Assembly (NCBI RefSeq): GCF_029168945.1
Contig: NC_083602.1
Coordinates: 87,988,027-88,052,026, forward strand
Reading direction: 5' to 3'
Origin: Cannabis sativa
Taxonomy: Eukaryota; Streptophyta; Magnoliopsida; Rosales; Cannabaceae
Length of the DNA stretch: 64,000 nt
A program made the translations under genes and the position numbers. Positions 34,772-47,871 of this stretch are shown piece after piece. Numbering within the stretch: position 1 is the first letter of the stretch; each line of letters opens with the position of its first letter. Under the pieces are notes generated by a model. The model was not told the DNA's origin. It did not search any database and saw nothing but the letters and a program-made list of their open reading frames with translations.

Positions 34772-36791
34772 CTATGAGATTACTGTAGGTCTGCGCCCTT
34801 TTCCTTCCATGGCATCTTTCTTTTTCCGACAAGTTGTACAGAGAAACGGTCCTTCCCAGGGCTTGGATGCAGGTGAAAAGAAAGGGCCCGAGTTTACAGA
34901 TAAACCATCAGCTGGTGGTTGATCCACTTGGCACACTGCACATCTGAAGATTCCAGAATTTGCATCCAGAGAAATATCCTTACCAAGCCTGTATTTTCGC
35001 AAAGAAGTTACAGGAATTAACATGGCTAATATATCCAACTCAACACAGACCAGTGTAGTCCATACAAAAGATGAATTAAATATGTCTTTAATACCTTTCA
35101 GCAAGCATTGCAGAACCCTCTTCAAATAACTCCTCCACAACTCCAACAGCAGAAAGCTTAGCTTTGTTAACAGGATTTTGGGATTTCTTGCCAAAGATAA
35201 ATGAAGAAAGCACATTTTGTTTCTTCCTTGGAGTTGGAGGTAAAATAGGTTGGTCTGATGGGATTATATCAACAACCAGACAAGTTGTATCGTCTTTCAA
35301 ACCCCTTGATCTTAGAGCCTCCTGAAATATGTAACAGTACCATCTTAGGAAATATAAATAAATAGGACGTATCTTGAGAAAAAGTGAGTACCAAACATCA
35401 CCTTAACCACCAACTTTGCAGCAAGCTCAGCAGGCAGTCCCCGACAAGATTTCGCTGCAATATCAGAAGATAGTGCATCCCAAATTCCATCAGAAGCAAT
35501 TATTAGTCTTCCTCCCGCATCTGAGAGCTGCATAAGTGAAAAGTATAAAATAAAGAAGGGTTCTCATGCACCATAATGCTTTACCACAGTAAATGACACC
35601 ATTGTCAACAAAAGAATATGAATTTACCTTCACTTGCTTAACATGTGGAATGGGAACAATGTATTCTCCTACATCTGTGTCACCAATAGACCTTGAAAGG
35701 CACAATCCACCAGGCCAGCAGCGAAGTGGGCCAACCTGTGAACCATATAAACCTATTTAAATGTTTGGGACTAAACCAGAGAAATTGTCCTCTATAACTT
35801 TTCTTTCTGGTGCAAAAAAATAAATGTACACAAAAAAGGCATTATATACCTCATTGCCACCAAAAACATTGAGTCTTCCTACTTCACCCCCACTTGCAGT
35901 TACACGCTCCCTCTCTTCGACATTTTCTTCCAGTCTGTGGTCAACAGTCAAGAGAGAAACTACACCTCCTTGAGTGTCCAATATGCATCGAGAATCCCCA
36001 ACAGATGCAACAGTCACAGTCCAGCCATCAATCACTACAAATGTCACAGTTGTCCCGGAAGTTTCTCCTGTTGTTGATATTACAATGTGAGAAGTTGTCG
36101 AAAAGAAATGCAACAGAAGTTTAATAAAGAAATTTTAATACATACCTTTCTGTTGAAATTCTATGTCAGTTTTCACAAACCCAGCAACCAATGCTCGAGG
36201 AAGTGCTTGAAGCCATTCTTCCCTACTGGCTCCTTGGGGAATTGCACTCAGGATGTTATCCAACAAATTCTCTTTGGCAAAGATTGCAGCTGATATACCA
36301 TTATGCCCATCAAATATCTGCTAATTTAAGAATTCCTAATTGGTATCATAAACAAAATACAAGAAAAATAAATAAATTAAGCAATTCATTTCACTGTTCA
36401 GTTATAACATCTTAGTTGGCCTCCTCATCAGAACCAAGCGCTTATCAAAGTCAGCTGTATTCAGCTGTTAAGCAATTTTTTAGGATAATTTTCTTTCTCC
36501 TCACACCGAACCGAAGCATTAAAAGATGATTGGATGTCTTCACATTTAATACATAAAGAGCTATAAAGAATGAAACTATACCGCGAAAACAGAGAATGAT
36601 GTCAGGGGATTTCCAGGAATCCTCTGGCAATCAGGTTTGATCAGAAAGTAATCCTCTCCTTTCTTGGCCAAAGCAGCTTGGCCATACTTCACAAATGGTT
36701 TCTCATCCTTCTCGCCCCTAAGCTCCCGACCAAGCAAAGTAGCAAGTGGGACAAGGGAAGGCTTCATCCTTGATATTTCTGTCTGGCTCAT
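34772..36791 (-). CDS. PP2C: Protein phosphatase 2C with Cys-pair C-terminus, 7 coding exons, 425 aa
   Basis: Exons (minus strand): 36582-36791, 36146-36317, 35850-36067, 35628-35735, 35402-35527, 35095-35321, 34772-34988. All are in phase. PP2C metal-site motifs are present: KKGEDYF near residue 45, FDGHNG at 72-77, SVGDSR at 149-154, SDGIWDAL at 248-255 and KDDTTCLVVD from 287. A C-terminal extension of about 120 residues has two Cys pairs (C370/C373 and C404/C407) and ends in a basic KGRRPTVIS tail. The length and C-terminal extension match the Arabidopsis subgroup of At1g47380, At1g68410 and At1g09160. It is a Mg/Mn-dependent Ser/Thr phosphatase; substrates are unknown. A leader intron probably ends at 36822, since GACAG precedes the last 30 leader bases. 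Confidence 0.94.
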
Positions 36792-37587
36792 TTTGTACTA
36801 TATTCCAACATTTCTTAGAACCTGTCACCACAACATTCACACCCAGATAAATGAAACGAAAGCTTTTTCACAGCTATGTGTAGAACAAAGCAGTTCATAT
36901 CTATATGCCAGCCAATTAAACTAATTTTTTATTCATGCAGATAAGTCGAATAGTACAGCAAATAATAGCTAAGAAAAAAAACCATTAAAAATTGATTTTT
37001 TTCTTCTGCAACTGAGAATAAATCATGCATGTCTGCGTTTCAAATCAATGAAACTTCACACAAAATTGTAACCCACTAATCTAAATTTAAAGATATGTTT
37101 GTTGATAACCACCTATTCTATTTTTGGAGAACAAATCCTAAATTCGCTAATCTAATCCAAAACCAAAAACAAACACCCATTATCAGTGAAATAAACAACA
37201 AAATGTGCGTACAATAGGTTCCCTAAAAACCCTAACCCAGTAAAACAATATATAAAAATAGATCAAGAAAATGCAGACATTTGCGATAATAACGAAGTTT
37301 TTCCTTCCACAAAATTAGTTCGTTGTCGAGCAAAAAGTTCAGAAACCCTAAAACTCACAGATGAACAAAGCGAGTCAGTGACAGATCGAGCATAAAGGAG
37401 CGTACATTGAACCCATCTACAAACAATTCGTTCTCAAAGGTATCAGACTCAGCTCCATTGCAGATTAAGCTCCACAGATTGCTCAGTAATCCCCTCCGGA
37501 GGACAAAAGAGGTTTTAGAGAGAGAAAGTAGTCAGAGAAACAGAGAGAATCGCAGCTTTTTCCTGTGATTTGATTGGATGATAAATC

Positions 37588-37621
<34 letters not shown>

Positions 37622-37700
37622 GAAGAAGAAGGAGAAAAAAACGCGGAAAAAGGGTATGATTTGGTGGCAAATAATTTTGATAATGACATTTATGTCCTAA
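36792..37700 (-). promoter_or_regulatory. PP2C leader, leader intron and promoter
   Basis: The 30 nt before the ATG are leader, preceded by a likely intron acceptor at 36822. A (GA)n microsatellite at about 37590-37618 sits where the transcription start or proximal promoter should be. The start site itself cannot be fixed. Confidence 0.45.
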
Positions 37701-40120
37701 TATTCGGTGTAATTAAGGAGTGTCTAAATGACATAAATACCCTTGTGTATTTAGCTATAGAAGGAATCAATGTTAGGGTATTTTTGTCTATTCGACCATC
37801 ATATTCATATACGGCTGTACTCCAAATCCAATTTTTACCTTTTTTTTTTCTTTCCTTTTCTTTTAGCCCACTTCATTTTAATTTTTCTTTTTTAACAACT
37901 CTTCAATTAATTTTTTTTAATATAGTAATTATATCGAATTGGAAACCATTGATAATCATTCTAATTGCTTATGTGGAAAATAACGTGGTGAGGAATAAAA
38001 TTATAAGAATAAAAATAGAATTAAATTAAATTTAATATGTATAAAAATAAAAAATTAATAGTAAAATAATTTTTTTTTTATATTTCAAAATAAAATAATT
38101 ATTCCACTATAATGATAGAAAAGTTTCATTAGAATTAAAATACAATTAAATAAAGAAATAAAATAAAAATAGTTTATCTATTTTTATACCCAAAAGGAAG
38201 AAAAAAAATATTTCATTTTCTCAATGGTTAGTTATATTATAATTATCTAAAACTATCAATAAATTTTTAAATAGTTTATTATGAAGAAAATAAAATTTAA
38301 ATAATTTTTTTTTTAGTTTTAAAGTTTAAATAACCTCTTGCTTTTTTCTCATTAGTATGATAAATAATTATTTAAAACTTTAATTTAAGCACGGTAACTT
38401 ATTTGAAATTATTTAAAAATTTACAGATAATCTTAAAATTACAACGTACGTAATTATGAAGAAAAAAATAGACTTAAAGCATCTTTAATGAAAATGCAAT
38501 TAATTAATGTAAAACTAAAATATAGCTCACTTAGAAAAAAAATATATACTCCAATAATATGTTAAAAAGTGATACAAACTTGACACACATAACAAATATT
38601 TTGTCAAATTTATCATAACATTTGCTATGATTTAAAATTTGCATCAACATAAATGTATGATTTTATTATTGATTTTACATCACTTTTATTATTTTATTAT
38701 TATATTTAACTATAACATTAATGTTGAACTATTTATATATTTTTTATTATTATTTTACATAATAAAAAAAATGATAAATTAATAATAAATTTATCATTTT
38801 TTTTTATATCTTTAATAAAAATATTAAATTTTACATGTTTTGCAATTGTGTATTAGAACATAATATGTAAGTAAAACACAATTTTTTTTTTGCCAAATAT
38901 AAATTAATTTTTGCATTTAAAAGCTTTTTTGAATGTCAAAAAAAATATAAAAAGTGTACCAAAACAGTACTACAAAAATTTCCATTTGAATATACTAAAA
39001 AAATGTAGGGAATAAGGATGCTATTGTTTTTTTTTTTTTAGAGAATAGGGATGCAACCTTGTGTTGCCATTGAACATAATAAAAAGTATATTAATATATA
39101 TATAATGACTAAATTAATTTCATAGGAACAATCTATTTATATAATCAAAAGCAATTTTGACATTTTATTATTACCAAAAAAAAAGTTGAAAACAAAAAAA
39201 AAATGTTGACTTTTGATCAATCATCATGGACATGCACTATGGAGTATATTACATATATTTTCTTCTTATTATTCTTCTCATCTACTTGAAATGAAATTAT
39301 TATCAAATTACCAAAAAAAAAAAAAAAGGCAAATAAGAAATAGGAATAGCGTGGCTTGATTGTCAAAGAATTTGGTGAGTTTGGATAAATAAGATTATAA
39401 TTAATTAATAAATTATATTATAACAAAATTAAGCCAACTGCCAACTATATTGATTTTGTCGTGGTTTTGAATAAATCACCCTATATGCCATGACAACCGC
39501 CCTAAATTATGGATTATTTATATATATGTTTTAAAAAATAAATAGAGAAAAATAAACTTATAAAAAAAAGTATAATAATAACAATAGTATAATAATCTTA
39601 TATCAAAATGTTGATATATTAATATAATAGAACTCGTAATATATGGCTTCAATAGAGTAAGTTTTTTATTTTCATAATTTAACCACCACTACTATTAGTA
39701 ATGCTTCTCATGTAAAATGAATGTAGCTTTGAAAATCTATGATATACTTTTCTTTTTTTAATTTTTTCATATAAAGAAAACAGAATTATTATTCATGCAA
39801 ATGGGACAAAATCTATTACATTAAAGATATAAATATTTATGGAGTAAGATTAACAAAAATTAGCTTACCTAGCAACCTCAACTAAGGTTTGAAAAAGCCA
39901 TCAACAATTAAGTATAAAAATAATATGAAGTATACCAATTTTTTTAAATAAAATGAATATCAAATAGAATTCACCTATCAATAGTTATTAAATAATAAAT
40001 AACACTACTAACACAATTGTAAGGGCAAGTTCAATGGAGTGGTATGGTCGTATGACGGTATGGGAGTGTTACTTATCAGAAGTGGGACCAGGTGTCGGTG
40101 AGGTGGAGGAGAGAGAGAGA
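37701..40120. other. AT-rich intergenic
   Basis: No gene. The segment 38380-38470 resembles one arm of the foldback element at 48630-48885 (shared TTTACAGATAATCTTAAA-type and ACAACGTACGT-type motifs). Confidence 0.4.
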
Positions 40121-40126
40121 TTTGTA

Positions 40127-40316
40127 AAAGAGCATTGCTATTACGCATTAGTGGTGACTAGTACTTTTGCGACATGTCGCGTTGCAATTGGCTAGCGATA
40201 CTCCCCTATTATATTAAATTATATGAGACCTGATACTTAGTTAAACTAATAGCAATATTGATACATAGGAGGGTGCTAGGCACCACTGGTGCCCTTTAGC
40301 ATTTCTCTTTATGAAA
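40127..40316. mobile_element. Possible small foldback MITE
   Basis: The left end AAAGAGCATTGCTATTACGC and the inverse of the right end, AAAGAGAAATGCTAAAGGGC, are similar for about 30 bp, and both continue into a CACCACTAGTG/CACCAGTGGTG-like core. The target duplication is unclear. Related CACTAGTG motifs recur at about 48547 and, more weakly, 51787. Confidence 0.4.
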
Positions 40317-42225
40317 ATAACATGGCAAAATGGTTTATGTTTAGCTACGTAGCTCTACCATTTGATTTTTATTTTAATTTCTAAAAAAAATCTGATTGGT
40401 TAAGATCTGAAAGTGGGTCCTTTAAAACAACACTAAAAATTGCTTCCATCAATGATGTTCTAATACTCCATCTTTATTGGTCCTCTCTCATATTTATTTT
40501 TTGCATAAATATTAATTTTTACACTATTTTTTATAAAAAATCATTAATTAGACTTTCTATTTTAATAAATGACAAATTAAATCTTATATTTTTTAATAAT
40601 AATATTAAATAGTATTCTAAATTATTTTTTACTAAAATAAAATTTAATAACAAGCTGATATAAATATATCATAACAAAACTAATTATGTTTTCTATATCT
40701 ATTCATGCCAAGATTTATCTTCAATATAATTTTATTAAAAAAGAAAAAAATTATTAAAAATTAAGCTTAGAATCTTATTTTTATAATTTAAAAAATACAT
40801 AATTTATTTTGTAATTCAATAAAATAAAAAAATTCAATCAAAAACTTTTACAAAATACATAATCTAAATAATTAAGAAAAATAAAGAATAATCATATATA
40901 TATATATAAATAATTTTTTATAAAAAAATGATTAAGAATTAAATCTAATCATAATTTCAACAAAAAAGAAATGATTTTATTACAAAATGATATATATACT
41001 TGTTGGGCTGGGCTGGCAGCAACATTAGTGGGGACGTTTTGTCCAAAAAAGAAGGAAGGTGTGTGTGTTGTGGATATTTTTGGAGAGGAGAGAGAATAAT
41101 AATAATAATAATATGTATAAGGTGACGTGGCCACGTGGAGTGGGACCCATTCTAGGTGTTTGCCACTCATTTTGAAGGGGTCTCTCCTATCCAGCTGTAA
41201 ACTTACACGCGTGTTGCCCACTCAACTCGACGATTATGTGGGCCCCACCCTTTTGCTAACTTCACCACCTCAACAATCACCACTTTACTTATTTTCATTT
41301 AATTTGATAATTTCAATTTCATTATCTTTTATTAAGTTAAGTGAGCTCATTATCTTATCAATTCATTTTATTTGTCGGAAATTTTTATTTAATAAGAGTA
41401 GTGACAAAAACATATTTTTGAGATTTTTTGCAAAAGTGTAATGTTTTGAAAATATTGAGTATATTTATTTAAAAAAAAAAATATGAGTATATTAAAAAAA
41501 ACAATGAATAATTTTATTGAAATTAATGAACAATTTTACAGAATATAAATAGTCATCTATATTAAGTATTTTAGTGCCTATTAATTATGACAATCCAAAA
41601 TGTACATAACTATATCATATATATATGAGTAGCAAATCCTTTATAACATATCGACACTTGAAAATTTATAAGAAAAACCTAGTAAAATACCCTTCTGATC
41701 TCTACATTATACATTTATCAGCACCAGAAACAATATTATCACATAATCATAATTTATTATATATATAGCTAAATGTGTAAAGATTTCATAGAGTTGTTGT
41801 TGTAACAATGAGAAACATTGTAGAAAAATATAAAAGAACTGTAATCGCATTTTCTTCTCTCTATACAATATAACACTTTCTTTTGCTTTTCTTCTTTTTC
41901 CTGGGACACATACAATGGAAAAAAAAAAAAAAAGCTCACAAAAACTAACACACCTATGAACAAAACAAGAACTAACCAGTGGAAGAACCAACATGATGAT
42001 CCATCATCATCATATACCTTAGAAACTCAGGCAATTTCCTTTTCTTTTCTCTCTCTCTTTAATCAAATAATAAGTACACAAATATATATATGTATATATT
42101 TGTGAAAGAAAGAACAAAATAGCAACTTCCCGCAAACCCCAACAAAATATATATAAATGAGTGTGTGTAAATTGTAAAATATATATATATCTATATCATA
42201 TGTATGCTTGTATTTATATATGTAT
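40317..42225. other. Intergenic with an isolated GC-richer block at about 40995-41260
   Basis: It is mostly AT-rich, without a gene. The block contains GACGTGGC (41124-41131), CACGTG (41132-41137) and TGTGGGCCCCACC (about 41237-41249), all known plant promoter motifs (ABRE/G-box and TCP type). No coding frame begins after it on either strand. The last few hundred bases are kinesin 3' UTR. Confidence 0.4.
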
Positions 42226-45200
42226 TCACTTTGTAATTCTTCTCTTTCCTTGGGCATGAACTGCCTGCTTTGCAGGCCTGTAAGAAGGTTGAACCAGTTG
42301 ACTAGCCCCAATGGATGATTTTCGTGATAGTGCAGGTGAAGGAATTAGGGATGGAATCATACTCCTGGTTAGGAACAAACACAAAATCATTGCTTTTAAA
42401 ATTAGAACATTCATATTTGTTAAAACAAAACTTAGACCATTCATCATGTAGAAGCAAAGCCGTGTAAAAACTATTTTGAACTTTGTGTTTAACAAAAATT
42501 ATAGATTGGATTTCTGTTTTGTTAAGTAACAATTTGGATTCGTATGTTTCAAAACAGAATATAATAGTACCCTGAACTCAAAATAAAAATAATAATACTC
42601 TGAGTTAGAAATGTTATGATAAGATTAATTATATTTTGAGTAAAATTGGGCTAGAATCTAAATTGTTATTTAATAAAACAGAATATCTAATCGGTAACTT
42701 TTGTGAAGTACAGAATTAAAATAAAATAGTATTATCCATATTTTTAATAGTGAAAAAGTTTTGAATAGAGCTTAAGTGGTAACAACGATGCCATACTAGT
42801 GTTTTTATCAGCTTTTATGGGAATACATTGGAAAATTTACCTGGTTTCTGTGCTTCTTACTGGCTTGGGATTGGTTTTCCTTGTTTCCGGTCCTCCGGGG
42901 CCATTGGGAATGCCGGTGGCCTTAGGAGGAGGATTTAATTGCCAAAGCATGTCTGGCTCTGAAGAATCACTAGTTGCAGCCTCTAACTGATCATCAGAAT
43001 CATCAGTGATGGCCATCTCATATCGATTACTCCTCTGTGAATCATAATCTTGGCTCTCCTTTTTGTTTCCATTAATCTTATTATTCAATTGTTGTTCTGG
43101 ATATATCTTTGAAGGGTCTGGGAGGTAGTTCTGACCAAACATCTCTGTCAACTGTGAACTGTCTACATCCCAACATTCCACAAGATTTTCCTCTCTATTT
43201 ATGATGTCTTGCTTGTTCACCATAATCTTATCAACCCAATCACTGTTAACTGATTCCTTATCATCTTCTTTTCCATTTCCATCAGGAGTACTCTCAACAG
43301 ATGGCCAAGAAGATGAATGCATCAACACATCTTGAAGATCCAAACTTCGCCTTTTCAATTTCGATGCAGAATTCTGAAGATACATGTAGAACATATATGA
43401 GCAAATTTTTTGATAAACTATGCAATGTGGGAAAGATGAAAGTCCAGTGCAGATTAGCTTGGCTTAAAATTTGATTACCAATAACTGTATTTGGTTTTGG
43501 TACATACCTCAACGTTACCAACATCCTCTATTGGTTGCCTACGCCCCCCGGAAAACTCTTTGAGACTTTTCCAACTTGGGTGTGAAGGGGATGACCCTGC
43601 AGATTTCAATCTTGATCTATCTGGGCTGGAAGAACGAGAATGTGGACCGCGTTCTCCCTCCTTCCTCACTAGAGCTGCTTTAAGATTAGCAATCTGTAAC
43701 CAAAAGAGAAAACAAAAAATTGAAATAAGCATGTACATGACACATGGTGATAAGAAAATATCATCAGAAAAGACTATAAAATGCCTTGTTTAACCTGGTC
43801 TTTAAGCTCTTTCACGTCTGAACTATCTTTGTTAGCTTTAGCAGCACCAAGTTCAACAGTTGAAACTCGTTCAGCAAATTTCAGGGTACTAATTGTTTCC
43901 CCAACAGCTTCGGCCTCGGGGCTAATGTGAACAAACATGAGTGTCTTTGCCTGTCCTCCTAAAAATTCGAAGGATGATCACAACATGGGGTTGTAGAGGA
44001 GATTAAATTGGGAAATAGGAATTAAAAAATCAAAGGTAATCTAGAGTATATAGGATACATATTCTTACCAAGTGAGTCTTGGAGCAGTTGTGTGAGTTTA
44101 CTGTTTCTATAAGGAACATGGGAATTCTTTTGAGCAAGAGAAGAGATCACATCTCCTAAGGCAGAAAGAGATTTGTTGATATGTTGGGCCTCCTTTAATC
44201 TGTCTCCAGTCACCTCCGATTTGTCAACTCTTTCACTTCCTGCAAGGTCAACCAAATGCATGCAACCACGTAGAACAGTACCAGATGTGAGGTCCCTTCC
44301 TTGAACATGAACAGTCAAGCAGCTGCAAAGAAAATAACATTACTATTTTTGGTATAGTCACAAGTAAATGTGATGAGAGAGTTGCAGAAGGACAATCACC
44401 CAATTATACACCACCAAAATTAAGTCTAATGCATTGGCTTATACCTATGAGATCTGCTACTACGATCATTCATGGCTGTAGCACTCACTGCCCTATTCTT
44501 GTGTCCAAGATTCATCAAATACAAGACATCAGATGTTGTTGATACAGGTACAAGGTTTGCATCTGGTACATTAATTCCATTTTGTGAACTATTCCGAATT
44601 TCTAATGTATATTGGAGTTAAAGAAAGATCACATATGAATGTATGTATGAATATCAATGAATTATATGTGAGAATACATAAAACAGTAAGTTGTGCATAT
44701 AAAGGATATCTTTTGTTAACACCATCTGTAATAAGTAGATCCCGAACTTGTTCGTTGTAGATTTCAAGCATCTGAACAGAAATTTCATAGAAAAAAGTGT
44801 CTTTCCTCTGTTCTGAGAGAAGAAATAGGTCATTTAGTGCCCTGTAGTTTACACCTTGGGTTTCCTGTGTGAGCTCTTTCGGTCCAGTCTAGATTGGAAA
44901 AAGAGACACAGTCCATAAATTTAGAGTAACATAAAGTGAACCAAGCAATTTACATTGTATGGATGCAGTAGTGGCATGTCTAATTTCCTCCTTACCATAG
45001 TAAAAGTTTTTCCAGATCCAGTTTGGCCATAAGCAAATATGCATACATTGTAACCATCAAGAACAGAACGTATAAGAGGTCTAGTGTCTGCAAATACCGC
45101 CTCTGAAGGGAAAAAGAAGCAGAAATTGAATAGGTTATGACCAATATGAGAATAATGATTGGAACTATATAAAGACTAATCAACCAAACAACCTACCTTG

Positions 45201-47871
45201 GCTTGCACAAGGACCAAAAACCTTGTTAAAAGTGAATGATTTACGTCCCTCCTTGCAATACTTTGCAGGAGTAAGAACTGTGATATTGCCATCATCAATG
45301 TGATCGATTGTACTCAGACGACTTGATTCTCCAGGCAAGAAGGGTCTGACTCGGCAGTACACTCTTATATTTCCTGAGCAAGCACAAAATTAAGAACTGT
45401 TGAATCTTTCTGTAAAAGTGGATAAATGCCAGTAAAGAAAAGAACAAGAAAAAAGCCACTGATTTTACCTCTCAAATCTTGTACTTGATTGTATAGCTTG
45501 CGATTCTCTTCAAGGACTCTCTGATAACCTGAAGCAGCATAAGCAAGACTACGCAGGTGCTTACCTATCAAAACAGAAAAACAGCTCTGAGATGGACAAT
45601 TCCACTTTACTTAGCTCATACAAGCTCAAAGATAATTTTTTTTACTGTAATTAGCACCTAAGTTTTCGAACTCCTCTTTGTGCTTCATTTGTAGAAATTG
45701 CATTCCAGCTTTTGTATGGTGAAGAGTATGTTTCAAATCCTACAACAAATTTACACCAATGGCAATTTAAAATTTATGGTCAAATAGAGAACTTTCATAG
45801 CAGTAATACTATAATATCAGCTTATTACCTGAATATCTCTCTGTTGTTTCTCCAGTAGCATATGCTGCTTTAAAAACTGGTTATCAGGAGCTTCTTCGTG
45901 GTTATACATTTGAGTACAAGCTTCCTCTTTGGTAGGGCTGGCATCTTTTTCTTCCATCTTCATTCACAAGAAAAAGAAAATGTTAAACCTCTTATGCAGA
46001 CAGAAAGCAGTTTGTAATCATAATTGATTTGCATGACAAATATATACATGTATAGTTATATGTTGGGATAAATTACACAAAACTCTTTGTAATGAACCTA
46101 TTCTTATACCTCTATATCATCTGAAGCAGGGTCTGCGCAAGAGTTTTCCGTGCCAGATAAAGCCATGTCTTTCTGAATTGATTTTGTCTGGTACATGGCA
46201 TAAAAAGATGAAAGTGTTCAGACCTTAACCTTCAAGACAAGTGAGCCTCAAAGGTCACAACAAGGAACAAAAGTTTTAGTGTGAGAAAGCAACTTACAAG
46301 TTCACTTTGAGTTGCTAACCGACGCTCAAATTCCTCCACGACTTTACCAAGCATAGATTCTATAATCTGTTACAAGCAAAATAATAGTTATTTCTCCAAC
46401 AAGAAACCTCACACCAAAATGAACAAGTCCAGAGCTTTAATGATAGAAGACTTAAAAATGACATTCTGGGTAAACTTTATAGTTGCATTTATAGTATAGG
46501 GTAAGTCTCTTGGTGGTAGCAAAAAAACATTCTCAAGAAACTTCTATGATGACTCTTAAACTTGTGAAAAAACAATCACCATAAAAGGTGCAAGAATTCT
46601 TACTATTGGAATCTCTTCCTGCCTCTTATCTGAAAGAACTTCACGGACTAACACATTCAAGGAACGAGAGATACCCTGACAATCATAATGCAAAAAATTA
46701 CGATCTTGTCAATGATAAATTCTGCATTAAACTTTTGAAACCATAAAGTTTTAACTAACTGTTTCACTGATGTCATGACCAATATCTCCATTAGATGATT
46801 GATTACTGGAAATACTATCTACAGACTTCTCTCCCCATGACAAGGTTCTCAAACAGGAATTCCCAAATGGTTCTGAATTCTTCCTCATAAAGGGTTTTCC
46901 AAAGGCAGGTGGTTTAGTATTTCCACCAAATTTCCATGAACCAATCGAACCTCCTTGTTTCCACTCATTATATGATTTTAATGCTAGAACACAGTTTACA
47001 ACTCTTGCTGACATTCCTCCCTGTAAATAAATTTCAGGATATGAGAAAAATGTAATAGGACACAACAAAGAGTGCATGAAAACATGTTCATAATTAGCAA
47101 AAGCCATGGATATCAACCTGCTCAAGATCAGAGGCTTCAAAAGTTGGAAGCCCCATTTCCTCCACAGCTACAAGGAAGTTTCTAACATTTTCAAAATACT
47201 GAAAGGCAGAAAGTGCTGCCCCATCAGGAATGATTACCGAATCAGAAGGGCCTTCTACAACCTAAAGCACAAACAGGAAACTTACAATTACCAGAAAAGT
47301 ATTGATTTAAAGTCACATAAACAGAATGGAACAAAGTCAGACACAGAAAGAATACCTTGGTTACAGCTCCAGGATTGACCTTGTTAATAACATTGCAGAG
47401 AACAATTCCACTTCTTAAACCAAGTCTGAATTCTTCTTCAGAAGGCTCAGCTGGCAAATCTTTACCCCCAACAACCCCAATTGTTCTTCTCAACCATCCA
47501 GCTGCTTCATACCTTCTCAATGCTGTAAAAAATAAAAATGATGACACCATATTATGTTACCATTCTCTGATTCTCTATATGATCAATACCCAATCCAATA
47601 AACCAATAAAAAAAAGTCTCAAAATATAGATTTCATCTAAACCACATTTCTTTATGGATCAAAGTTTCGATCATATAGAGAACATCTCATCTCACATTTC
47701 ATTAAGAAAATCTAAATAATAAAACGATTATTAAAAAGGAAAAAAAGACGTACAAGCTTCTTCAGCCTTCCTGGAAGCGAAGTCAATGGGGGTTGTACGA
47801 GAACCATGCTGATGAAGAACATCTTCAACTATTGAAGCTACAGAGAAGGGCAATACTTGCTCTGTTGCCAT
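42226..47871 (-). CDS. KIN14: CH-domain kinesin-14 (minus-end-directed motor), 19 exons, 1038 aa
   Basis: Exons (minus strand): 47754-47871, 47356-47522, 47118-47261, 46760-47020, 46604-46675, 46298-46366, 46110-46187, 45829-45957, 45658-45739, 45469-45564, 45197-45373, 44996-45102, 44710-44888, 44445-44606, 44069-44322, 43795-43958, 43508-43693, 42841-43373, 42226-42364. Every junction is in phase. A calponin-homology domain lies at about 40-155, a coiled coil at about 270-400 and an internal motor at about 407-745. Motor motifs: P-loop GQTGSGKT 490-497, switch I NDRSSRSH 606-613, switch II DLAGSER 639-645. The C-terminal 290 residues are Ser-rich and probably disordered. Plant-specific kinesins of this layout bind microtubules and can associate with actin through the CH domain. 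Intron 13 is AT-AC. Intron 18 contains a MITE remnant. Confidence 0.95.
42475..42745. mobile_element. Degenerate Mutator-type MITE in KIN14 intron 18
   Basis: Inverted arms share TTCTGTTTTRTTAARTAACA and ATTTRGATTC and resemble the arms of the intact element at 5637-6000. The target duplication is no longer visible. Confidence 0.6.
44607..44709 (-). other. U12-type AT-AC intron in KIN14 (intron 13)
   Basis: The donor is ATATCCTTTA directly after AAAAG at 44710, a U12 AT-AC donor. The branch-like TTCTTTAAC at 44625-44617 has one mismatch to TTCCTTAAC. The intron ends in AC at 44608-44607, 11 nt from the branch adenosine. Splicing gives [14 protein letters not shown], the expected kinesin-14 sequence, with the codon split after two bases. 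Confidence 0.92.

Noticed and set aside
37574..38029. 151-residue open frame upstream of PP2C
   Set aside because: It starts in a GA microsatellite (RERERE run) and continues in low-complexity AT-rich DNA with no domain.
41707..42311. Several minus-strand hydrophobic open frames downstream of the kinesin stop
   Set aside because: AT-rich 3' UTR sequence with tyrosine/isoleucine-rich translation and no domain.
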